Positions 49,762 to 57,900 of a stretch of 64,000 nt of DNA are shown here, in pieces. Source of the DNA: Streptomyces sp. NRRL WC-3742 (GTDB lineage: Bacteria > Actinomycetota > Actinomycetes > Streptomycetales > Streptomycetaceae); contig NZ_JOCF01000025.1 of NCBI RefSeq assembly GCF_000720635.1, positions 23,824 to 87,823 on the forward strand. The letters are read 5' to 3'. Each line of letters opens with the position of its first letter. Positions within the stretch are counted from its first letter, which is position 1. The notes under the pieces are model-generated. The model was not told the DNA's origin. It saw only the letters and a program-made list of their open reading frames with translations, and searched no databases. The translations under genes and the position numbers were made by a program.

Positions 49762-50556
49762 ATGCCTCACTTCACCTCCCACGACGGAACGACGCTGCAC
49801 TACACGGTGGCGGGCAGCGGCCCGGTGCTGGTCTGCCTGGCCGGCGGGCCCGGCGCGGACGTCCGGGACCTCGCCGAGCTCGGGTGGCTGGCCGACAGCC
49901 GTACCCTCGTGACGCTGGACGCCCGGGCCGCCGGGCGTTCCGAAACGCCCGCGGACCGGGCCACTTGCGCCTTCCCCGAGCAGTCCCGCGACCTCGAGGC
50001 GCTGAGGCTCCACCTGGGCGCGGAGCGCCTGGACCTGCTCGGGCACTCCGCGGGCTCCCTCACCGTCCAGGCGTACGCCGCCGACCATCCCCAGCGGGTG
50101 GGCCGCCTCGTCCTGATCACCCCCGCGGGCCTGGTCGCCCGGGAGATCGACCAGGCCGAGGTGGAGGCGATACGGGCGCGCCGGGACCAGGAGCCGGGCG
50201 CCGCCGAGGCGTTGGCGGCCGGGGCCGAGCCCTGGCTCTACGGCCGGTGGACGGAGGCGGCCCGCCGCCACTTCGAGGCCGACGCCGCCTACCCGCAGCC
50301 GCCGTCCTGGCTGCGCGAGGCGTTCTACGTCCGCCCCGACCCGGTCCGGGAGAGCGCCCGCCGGGCCGCCCTGCCCCACCCGGTGCTGGTGATCGCCGGC
50401 GCCGAGGACGGGGTGGCCGGCACCGGGACGGCCCGCCGCGTCGCCTCGGCCTACCCGGCCGCGCGGCTGGAGGTGCTGCCCGGCTGCGGGCACTGGCCCT
50501 GGATCGACGAACCGGCCGCCGTCCGCAAGCTGCTCACCGGCTTCCTGGACGGCTGA
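49762..50556 (+). CDS. Alpha/beta hydrolase
   Basis: A 264-residue hydrolase starting MPHFTSHDGTTLHYTVAGSGP. The oxyanion region is LAGGPGADVRD, the nucleophile is Ser in DLLGHSAGSLTVQAYA (residue about 96), the acid is Asp in VIAGAEDGVAG and the base is His in PGCGHWPWIDEP near 244. The opening HDGTTLHYTVAGSGPVLVCL and the lid segment resemble proline iminopeptidases and haloalkane-dehalogenase-like esterases. The substrate cannot be read from sequence. It follows the SDR gene by 52 bases on the same strand and may share its transcript. Confidence 0.9.
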   Translation: MPHFTSHDGTTLHYTVAGSGPVLVCLAGGPGADVRDLAELGWLADSRTLVTLDARAAGRSETPADRATCAFPEQSRDLEALRLHLGAERLDLLGHSAGSLTVQAYAADHPQRVGRLVLITPAGLVAREIDQAEVEAIRARRDQEPGAAEALAAGAEPWLYGRWTEAARRHFEADAAYPQPPSWLREAFYVRPDPVRESARRAALPHPVLVIAGAEDGVAGTGTARRVASAYPAARLEVLPGCGHWPWIDEPAAVRKLLTGFLDG

Positions 50557-50754
50557 CGGCGCGGGGCCGGCGCCGGGGGCCGATCGACAGGACGGGCTGC
50601 CCGTCCGGCCCGCCCGGGAGAAGGGCGAAGGAGGTGCACCCACTCCTCGCCACTCTCAACGTATAGCGCACGGGGGGTCTTGCCGCAAGGCCCCCCTGAG
50701 CGGTCAGAATCTGCAACTCGACGGCAAAACCCGAAGATTGCGGAGACCCACGAC

Positions 50755-51963
50755 ATGCAGGTGATCCTTTCCACGTACGGCTCGCGCGGCGACGTCCAGC
50801 CCCTGGCCGCGCTCGCGCTGCGGCTGCGGGCCCACGGCGTGCCGGTGACCGTGTGCGCGCCGCCCGACGAGGAGCACGCGCGCTCGCTCGGGGCGCTCGG
50901 CGTGGAGACGGTGCCGGTCGGCGAGTCCGTACGGGCCCTGGTGACCGGGCGACTGCCGGTGAAGGGCGACATCCAGACCCGGGCGGCGGTGCTGGCCGCC
51001 CGGTTCCGGGAGGCCGTCTCCTCGCTGGCCGGGCCGGGCGACGTGGTGGTCGCCACCGGACTGTTCCCCACCGTGGCCGGCGCGCAGGCGGCGGCCGAGC
51101 GGGCGGGCGCCCGCTTCCACCACGCCGCGCTCCAGCCGACCGCGCTGCCCTCCCCCCACCACCGGCCCTTCGAGTACCCGATGCTGCCCTACCCGCCGGA
51201 GGTCACCGACGTCCAGCAGCTGTGGGACCTCAACATCGGCACCATGAACACCCTGTTCGGCGAGGCGGTCAACACCGCACGGGCCGCCGCCGGGCTCGCG
51301 GCCGTCGACAACGTCCGCGACCACGTGAACGGCGAGAGCCCCTGGCTCGCCACCGACCCCGTCCTCGACCCCTGGCCGCAGGCCCCGGAGCCCGCCGTCC
51401 GGCAGACCGGCGCCTGGCTGCTGCCGGACGAACGCCCGCTGCCCGACGGGCTGTCGGCGTTCCTCGACGCGGGCGAGGCACCGGTGTACGTCGGCTACGG
51501 CAGCATGCCGCTGCCCGGAGCCCCGGACGCCGCCGAGGTCGCCATCGCCGCCGCACGCGCCCAGGGCCGGCGGATCGTCCTCGCCCGGGGCTGGGCCGGG
51601 CTCACCGGCGCGGACGGCGCGGCGGACTGCCACGTCGTCGGCGAGGTCAACCAGCAGGCGCTGTTCCCGCGTTGCGCCGCCCTCGTCCACCACGGCGGCG
51701 CCGGCACCACCACCGCCGCCACGATCGCCGGCACACCGCAGGTCGTCGTGCCGCAGATCGTCGACCAGCCGTACTGGGCGCGCCGCGTCGCCGAACTCGG
51801 CCTCGGCGCGGCCCACGACGGGCCGACCGCGACCGTCGACTCCCTCGCCGCCGCCCTCGACACGGCCCTCGCCGCACCGGTCCGCGACCGGGCGCGCGAG
51901 GTGGCGGCCCTGGTCCGCACGGACGGCGCGGAGGCGGCCGCCCGCCTGGTCCTCGACGCGTAG
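50755..51963 (+). CDS. GT1 family glycosyltransferase
   Basis: A 402-residue GT-B enzyme starting MQVILSTYGSRGDVQPLAALAL, the standard N-terminus of sterol/antibiotic-type UDP- or dTDP-sugar transferases. The N-terminal acceptor half includes a His-rich HHAALQPTALPSPHHRPFEYP. The donor-binding PSPG-like motif is CAALVHHGGAGTTTAATIAG then TPQVVVPQIVDQPYWARRVAE near 310-345. Such enzymes decorate macrolides, glycopeptides or lipids, and some inactivate antibiotics. No sugar-biosynthesis genes are adjacent, so it may be a self-resistance or xenobiotic transferase. It is a single gene. Confidence 0.92.
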   Translation: MQVILSTYGSRGDVQPLAALALRLRAHGVPVTVCAPPDEEHARSLGALGVETVPVGESVRALVTGRLPVKGDIQTRAAVLAARFREAVSSLAGPGDVVVATGLFPTVAGAQAAAERAGARFHHAALQPTALPSPHHRPFEYPMLPYPPEVTDVQQLWDLNIGTMNTLFGEAVNTARAAAGLAAVDNVRDHVNGESPWLATDPVLDPWPQAPEPAVRQTGAWLLPDERPLPDGLSAFLDAGEAPVYVGYGSMPLPGAPDAAEVAIAAARAQGRRIVLARGWAGLTGADGAADCHVVGEVNQQALFPRCAALVHHGGAGTTTAATIAGTPQVVVPQIVDQPYWARRVAELGLGAAHDGPTATVDSLAAALDTALAAPVRDRAREVAALVRTDGAEAAARLVLDA

Positions 51964-52050
51964 GGCCGGGGGCCAGGCCCGAAGGAGCAGGTCGGCGACG
52001 CAGGGCGAATGTGTTTGGCGCCGGGCCGCCGCGGCCGGGACACTGGAGGG

Positions 52051-52395
52051 ATGAAGACCACACTGCCCGCCGCCACCCCCTCGGACGTCGAACTGGCCGA
52101 ACTCTGGGAGCAGCACCTGCCGCTGCCGTTCCCCGACGGCCTGCGGCGCGTGGAGATCGACGGCGTGGACCTGGTGTACCTGGACTTCGCGGTCGCGGGC
52201 CTGGTCAGGAGCGAACTCAACCGGGGCCTCGACCACCCCGACCTCGCCGCGCTGCGCACCTGCGGGGCCGAACTCGAAACGGTGGTGCCGCAGATCACCG
52301 ACCCGGAGGGCCGCCCCTACTTCGAGCGGCTGCGCACGATGGCCCGGCTGCTCGCGGCCCGGTACGTGCCCGCGTCGGACGCGGAGCAGGAGTAG
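52051..52395 (+). CDS. Hypothetical protein, 114 residues
   Basis: A small soluble protein starting MKTTLPAATPSDVELAELWEQ. The pattern ELWEQHLPLPFPDGLRRVEI, VDLVYLDFAVAGLVRSEL and TMARLLAARYVPASDAEQE is compact and mixed alpha/beta. I do not recognise a family, though small actinomycete proteins with a DLVYLDFAVAG strand are common near sugar enzymes. GGAGGG precedes the ATG by 0-6 bases, so the start is convincing. It ends in a shared terminator with the converging membrane gene. Confidence 0.72.
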   Translation: MKTTLPAATPSDVELAELWEQHLPLPFPDGLRRVEIDGVDLVYLDFAVAGLVRSELNRGLDHPDLAALRTCGAELETVVPQITDPEGRPYFERLRTMARLLAARYVPASDAEQE

Positions 52396-52407
52396 GTACG
52401 ACGGGCA

Positions 52408-52443
52408 GGGCGCCGGCCCCGCAGGGGGCGGGGGCCGGCGCCC
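52408..52443. terminator. Bidirectional terminator
   Basis: GGGCGCCGGCCCC (52408-52420) and GGGGCCGGCGCCC (52431-52443) form a 13-bp stem between two converging genes. Confidence 0.82.
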
Positions 52444-52464
52444 GGTCGGCACGTGGCGCCGCTG

Positions 52465-53361
52465 TCAGCGGAACAGCGTGGTGCCGTCGTTGGGGACCTT
52501 CTTGCCGTCGCGGTCGAAGAACTGCCAGAGCGTCGCCCGCTTGTCCTGGGGCCGGCCCATGGCGATCACCCGGATCGGGGAGTCGCCGACCGTCACCGGC
52601 TTCGGCTCGGTCTTCGTACCGTCGGACCAGGTGACGACCACCTTGTCGACGGTCGGCCCGAGGTCGACCATACCGATCTCAGCCGGGAAGAACGGGCCCG
52701 GGTCGTCCTTGCTCCAGTGGCCGAGCATGCCGCCGCCGAACGTCGACTGGGCCGCCATCTCCGGCAGGAGGTGCCCGGCCGCGGGGGTGACGCCCTGGCC
52801 GTCGTGGCCCTGGCGCACGCCGTCCACCTCGACGTAGTCGTTCGTCACGTCGTTACCGGGCTGCCAGTACTGCTGGACGAACGCCTCGGTCGGCTTGCTC
52901 ACGTCCGGGGTGTACGCGCTGCGCTCCTGCCAGACCGCCAGCGCCTGCTCGTACGCCCGCTCCTTGGGCGCGAGCGGCCACAGCGCCCGCCACACCTTCC
53001 ACGACTTGCCGTCCGTGGTGCCCTCCGCGAGCAGCACCCGTTGCGGCTTGAGCGGGTCCTTCGCGGCGGGGGTCGTCGCCGTCGCCGGTGCGGCCGCCGG
53101 GCCGAGCGCCGCCGCAGTGCCCGGGCCGCCCGCCGCCGTGGCCACCGGGGCCGGGTGCAGCTGCGTCAGCGCGCCGCCGCCCAGCGCCACCGCCGAGGCC
53201 AGCGCCAGCGCGCCGACCACCGTACGGCGGCGGCGCCGGATGCGGCGGCCGCCCGCCATGATGTCCGCCATCGGCACCGGGCCGACCTTCGCCTCGGAGG
53301 CCGCCTCCGCCAGGCCCAGACCCAGCCAGATGTCCCTGTCCTGCGCGTCGTTCCCGGTCAT
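52465..53361 (-). CDS. Membrane-anchored protein of the SigE operon
   Basis: A 298-residue protein starting MTGNDAQDRDIWLGLGLAEA. A cytoplasmic N-terminus of about 45 residues ends in RRIRRRRRTVVG, then one membrane helix (ALALASAVALGGGALTQL), an Ala/Pro/Thr linker and an extracellular domain (KPQRVLLAEGTTDGKSWKVWRALWP...). This is the layout of the CU044-like partner proteins of SigE-family sigma factors, probable membrane sensors. Its ATG overlaps the sigma gene stop as ATGA. It may act as an anti-sigma or sensor protein, but no zinc anti-sigma motif (HxxxCxxC) is present. Confidence 0.8.
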   Translation of the reverse strand: MTGNDAQDRDIWLGLGLAEAASEAKVGPVPMADIMAGGRRIRRRRRTVVGALALASAVALGGGALTQLHPAPVATAAGGPGTAAALGPAAAPATATTPAAKDPLKPQRVLLAEGTTDGKSWKVWRALWPLAPKERAYEQALAVWQERSAYTPDVSKPTEAFVQQYWQPGNDVTNDYVEVDGVRQGHDGQGVTPAAGHLLPEMAAQSTFGGGMLGHWSKDDPGPFFPAEIGMVDLGPTVDKVVVTWSDGTKTEPKPVTVGDSPIRVIAMGRPQDKRATLWQFFDRDGKKVPNDGTTLFR

Positions 53362-53891
53362 ACCGCACCTCCGATGTGGGTCGTGTTCTTGAGTTCCACC
53401 AGCGTCGTCACCTGGCGGAGTTTGGCGATGCCCTTCGCCGCGTGGCTGCGCACCGCGCCCGCCGAGCAGCCCATCGCCGCCGCGGCCTGGCTGTCGCTCA
53501 GGTCCTCCCAGTGCCGCAGCACCACCGCCTGCCGTTGGCGCGGCGGCAGCGTCGCCAGCGCGGTGAGCAGCGCCCCGCGCTGGTCCGAGCGCGCGAAGCC
53601 GTCCTCCGCCGACGCCCTGTCCGGCACCGCCGACACCAGCAGCTCCGGCAGCCGGCGCCGGGTGCGGCGCGCGAACTGGTTCACCAGGATGCGCCGCACG
53701 TACGCGTGCGGATCGTCCGCCCGCCGCACCCTCGACCAGGCCGCGCACGCCTTCTCGGCAGCGGACTGGACGAGGTCCTCGGCCGCGTACTGTTCACCGG
53801 CCAGCAGGTAGGCCGTTCGCAGCAGCCGTGGCCAGCATGCGGTGATGAACGCCTGGAACTCCTCGTCCCGGCCGATCTTCGAATCTCCCAT
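53358..53891 (-). CDS. SigE family RNA polymerase sigma factor
   Basis: A 177-residue ECF sigma factor starting MGDSKIGRDEEFQAFITACWP. Region 2 is LLRTAYLLAGEQYAAEDLVQSAAEKACAAWSRV, with DPHAYVRRILVNQFARRTRR after it. Region 4 is LPPRQRQAVVLRHWEDLSDSQAAAAMGCSAGAVRSHAAKGIAKLRQ. The FxAFxxAxWPRLLRTAYLLAGD-type opening marks the SigE/SigM-like actinomycete group. GAGGAGG lies 5 bases before ATG 53891, preferred over GTG 53897. It is coupled to the membrane-anchored protein and probably responds to a cell-envelope signal. Confidence 0.92.
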   Translation of the reverse strand: MGDSKIGRDEEFQAFITACWPRLLRTAYLLAGEQYAAEDLVQSAAEKACAAWSRVRRADDPHAYVRRILVNQFARRTRRRLPELLVSAVPDRASAEDGFARSDQRGALLTALATLPPRQRQAVVLRHWEDLSDSQAAAAMGCSAGAVRSHAAKGIAKLRQVTTLVELKNTTHIGGAV

Positions 53892-54191
53892 GAGCACCTC
53901 CTCGCCCCTATAGAGCCCAGGTGCGCGGGAAAGCGCTTACTCCGAATCCGCCGGGCCCTGCCCAGTGCCACGGCCGGGGGCGCGCCGCGGGATCACCGGG
54001 CCGTGCCTTCCGGCCCACGCCGGGCGGGACGGGACGGTGCGGCAGAGCGCCCGCGGCTCCTCGTCCTCCGCGATGCGATGCGCCCGAAGCCGCCCGTCGA
54101 CGGGGGCCGGGGGCGGTCGCGAGGTGGCAGGGGGTACGGTGCGTGGGCGCTTGTTCGGGTGGGTGGAGGACACGTCGAAGGGGGAGTCATC
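53892..54191. other. Divergent intergenic region, 300 bp
   Basis: It holds the SigE ribosome site and, on the minus strand, a possible -10 (CTATAG near 53910). AAGCGCTT at about 53931-53938 is part of a LacI-like half-palindrome. On the plus side GGGGGAG near 54180 serves the hydrolase gene. I see no further gene. Confidence 0.5.
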
Positions 54192-54923
54192 GTGGAGTTC
54201 GGCGAGCGGACGGTCTCGGACGGGGTGGCGGAGGGCCGCTTCACCTGCGGCGACGTGCCCGGAGTCCTGTGGCGGCCCGTCGGCGCGGCGCCGGTGGAGC
54301 GGCCGCTGGTGCTGCTGGCGCACGGCGGTGGGCAGCACAAGCTCGGCGCCGGCCTGGTCGCGCGGGCCCGGCGCTTCGTCGCGGCGGGGTTCGCGGCCGT
54401 CGCCCTGGACGCGCCCGGGCACGGGGAGCGCCCGCGGACGGCCGCCGACCAGCGGTTCGCGGGCGAGGTCGGGGAGTTGCTGCTGGCGGGCCGCCCGGTC
54501 AGCGCCTGGGTGGTGCGGCACAGCGCCGGGCTCGCGGAGCGGGCCGCCTCCGAGTGGGCGGCCGTGCTGGACGCGGCGGCGCAGGAGGGCGAGGGCCTCG
54601 GCCCCGTCGGCTACTGGGGACTGTCGCTGGCCTCCGGCGCCGGCATCACGCTCGCGGCGGCCGAACCCCGGCTCACCGCGGCCGTGTTCGGACTGACGGG
54701 CGGCGCTTCCCTGACCGAGGCGGCGGGCCGGGTCACGGTGCCGGTGGAGTTCCTGGTCCAGTGGGACGACGCCTTCGTCCCCCGCGCCACCGCCCTCGAC
54801 CTCTACGGCGCGTTCGCCTCCCCGGTGAAGACCCTGCACGCCAACCCGGGCGGCCACGATGACGTCCCGGACGCCCAACTCGCTGCCTGCGAAGCCGTCC
54901 TGACGCGGCGTCTGATCCGGTGA
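54192..54923 (+). CDS. Alpha/beta hydrolase (dienelactone-hydrolase-like)
   Basis: A 243-residue hydrolase from GTG at 54192 (MEFGERTVSDGVAEGRFTCGD). The oxyanion strand is LVLLAHGGGQHK, the nucleophile is Ser in GYWGLSLASGAG near 144, the acid is Asp in VQWDDAFVPR and the base His in ANPGGHDDVPDAQ near 224. AVALDAPGHGERPR is the family DxPGHGxS stretch with Glu-Arg in place of Ser. It lacks a signal peptide. Substrate is unknown. It converges on the large nSTAND gene with 23 bases between stops. Confidence 0.87.
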   Translation: MEFGERTVSDGVAEGRFTCGDVPGVLWRPVGAAPVERPLVLLAHGGGQHKLGAGLVARARRFVAAGFAAVALDAPGHGERPRTAADQRFAGEVGELLLAGRPVSAWVVRHSAGLAERAASEWAAVLDAAAQEGEGLGPVGYWGLSLASGAGITLAAAEPRLTAAVFGLTGGASLTEAAGRVTVPVEFLVQWDDAFVPRATALDLYGAFASPVKTLHANPGGHDDVPDAQLAACEAVLTRRLIR

Positions 54924-54946
54924 GGCGACGCTTCGCCGTCCCCTCG

Positions 54947-57900
54947 TTACGGGCAGGGGCGGTGGTACGGGATGCCGGGGGCGTACTGCTGCCACTGCTC
55001 CTCGGTGACGCTGCTGCCGGTGTAGGTGCAGAGGCGGTCGGCGAGCTTGGCGGGGTCGGTCTCGTAGAAGCGGGCGGAGCCTGAGATCAGGACGAGGAGC
55101 CGGTCGCCGGAGTGGGCGAACGCGGCGACCGGTGAGCCGGTCTCGCCCTCGCTCAGCGGCGCGAGTGTTCCGACGGGCGCGGGAGGGCCGGAGCCGGTCA
55201 CGTCCCACAGCTGGATGTCCTGGGTGCGGAAGTCCTGCCGCCAGTCGGCGAGCATCGTCTCGGCGCTGTTGAAGATGGCCTTGTCGACGCCCGGCTTGGT
55301 GAGTGCGGCTCCCCGGGGGCGCGGATGGGCGCGGTCCGTGAGGTCCCAGAGCGTGATGCCGCCGTCGTCGGGGCCGGTGGCGGCGAGCAGGCGTCCCGCG
55401 TCGCCGGACTCGATGGTGCTTCCCACCCGTCCGGGCAGTTGGGCCGAACTGCGCACCCGGCCTCCGTCGGCGGAGTGCACCGTGAGCCGCCCGCCGTCCA
55501 GCTCGCCCATGGTCGAGGTCACGACCCCCGAGTTGGAGACGGTGAACCCTCGCGGTTTCCCTTCGCCCAGCGCGGAGGCGCCGGTCCGCACCGGCTGCGA
55601 CGGATCGGTGATGTCCCACCAGACGAGGGAGGTCGACTCGATGACCACGACCGTCCGGGAGTCGACGACGGCGGTCGTGTCGTGGGCCGGATCGGCGAGC
55701 GGGAGCGAGCCCAGTTCACGGGTCGTGGCCGAGTCCGAGACCGAGAGCACGTGCAAGCGCCCTCCGTACTGGACCCCCAGCAGCGGCTTCCCGGGATCCC
55801 TCTCCGAGATGCTGACCCCGGCGGAGATGATGGAGTCGCCGATATCCGTGTGATAGGTGGGGAACTGGGCCCTGCCCGGTGAGGTGGACGTCGGATGCTC
55901 CGGGTCGCGCAGGTCCCAGAGCGTGACCGTGCCGTCGTGGGCGACGGTCAGCAGGACGGTCGCGGTGACGAAGGCGACGTACTGCGGGGATTCCGTGAGG
56001 TCGAGCGTCGCGACCGGCCCCCTGGAGTCGGGCCGGTCGAGGGCCCAGACGCCGAGCGTCTTGCCGGGGTCCACCGACGACGGGGGCGGCGCCGTCGACG
56101 CGACCAGCAGCCGGTCGTCCCGGCTCAGGGCCCAGCCCCCGGACGGGTAGTTGTCCAACGGGCCGAAGCGGCGCAGCGGCTGGCGCCAGAGCCTGACCCC
56201 GCCGTCCGAGTCACCGCTCACGATCGCGCCGGAGGCCGTGTACGCCAGCGTGCTGGTGTCGAAGGAGGCGTGGGTGCACCTGCGGGACAGCGGCTGCGTC
56301 GCGTTCCAGTTCGGCTGCACGACGCTCGCCAGGCACAGCGCGCCCTTCGGCCTGCTGCTGTCGATCCCGCCGATCGCCAACTCCCGGCCGTCGGGGCTGA
56401 AGGAGACGGCGAGCGGATTGGTGAGGTCGACCCACGGCTGGCCGACCTCGACGGACGCGGGCGCGCCGGGGTCGCTCAGCCGCCACAGCTTCACCACGCC
56501 GGAACCGGCGGTGGCGAGCATGCCGCCGTCGGGGCTGAAGGCCGCCGCGTCGAAACCGTCCGGGATCTCGAGCGTCCGCTTCGGCGGGGTGGCGGAGATG
56601 TCCCAGACGGTCGTCGAGCCGCCGAAGGCCGTCTGGGCGAGCCGGCGGCCGTCCGGGGTGAGCACCACTCCGGCCAGGGCGGCCCTCTCCTTGCCCGGGT
56701 TGGCCAGGACCGTGACCAGCCGCGGGTGCGACTGGTCGGCCACCGACCACAGCGTGGTGTAACCGGCCTGGTCGGTGGCGGCCAGGAGGCGGCCGTCCGC
56801 GTCGGTGGCCAGCGCGGTGGTGGACATGTCGCCGGTGGGGGCCCGGTCGGGGTTGGGCAGCGGGGCCGTGATGACGGGCTTGCGGGGATCGGCCAGGTCC
56901 CACAGGCACAGGCCGTGCCCCTTCGCGCACCGGGCGGCCAGCAGCGGGCGGTGCGGGAGGAAGGCGATCGCGGAGGGCCGGTCCAGCTGGAGGGTCGCGT
57001 CGAGGACCGGGTCGGTGGGGTTGCCGAGGTCCCAGAGGCGCAGCGCCCCGGTCGCGTCGGTGGCCGCCGCGAGCGGCCCGTCCTGCTGCGCCGCGACGCG
57101 CTTGATCACGTGCCCGGTGTTCGCGATCACCCGGTCCAGGGGCGTCTGGAGCGTGGCGTACAGCTGGCTCGCGGCCTCCTTCGTCGGTGACAACCGGTAC
57201 GCCGCGACGGCCAGTTGCGCCGCCACCCCCGGGTCGCTGTGCACCAGCGCCGCCGCGTCGTTGGCGAGACTCGCGGAGTGCACGACGGCCGTGCGCCGCG
57301 CCGCCTCGTCCCGCAGCTGCCAGGACACGACGCTGACCGCCCCCGCCACCAGCGTCAGCACGCACAGCACCGCCGCCACCGCCGTACGGCGCCTGCGGCG
57401 CGACCGGCGGTGGCGCATTCCCCGCCGCAGGAAGTCCCGCTCCTCCGGCGTCAGATACCCCTTGCGCTCCTCGTCCCAGCGCTGCGAGGCGGCCAGGGTG
57501 ACGTCGGTGGGCAGGAGTTCGGGAGGCTTGTCCGCCGCCTTCCACCGGTCGCGGTCGTGCCGCAGCGACTCCCGCCAGTCCAGGAACGCGCGGTCCTCCG
57601 CCACCCACTGGGCCAGCCGGGGCCAGTGGGTGATCAGGGCGTCGTGGGCGAGTTCGACGGTCTCCGTGCCCTCGGCGAGGCTGCCGGTGACCAACAGCCG
57701 GGTGGTGGCGAGCTGTTGGGCGATCCGCCACTCCTCCTCGCCCAGGTCCGTGCGCGGGACGGTGCGCCGGGTGGCGCCGGCGGAGCCGAGGGGCACGCGG
57801 ACGAGCTGGGTGAACAGCCGGCGGGCCGCGTCGTGGTCGGCGGGGCGGACGTTCTCCTGCCACGCCCGCTCGGCGTAGGCACTCAACGCCCCGCCGACGC

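Noticed and set aside
53926..53942. LacI-type operator around AAGCGCTT
   Set aside because: Only the inner eight bases are symmetric and no LacI gene or sugar genes are nearby, so it is noted but not called.
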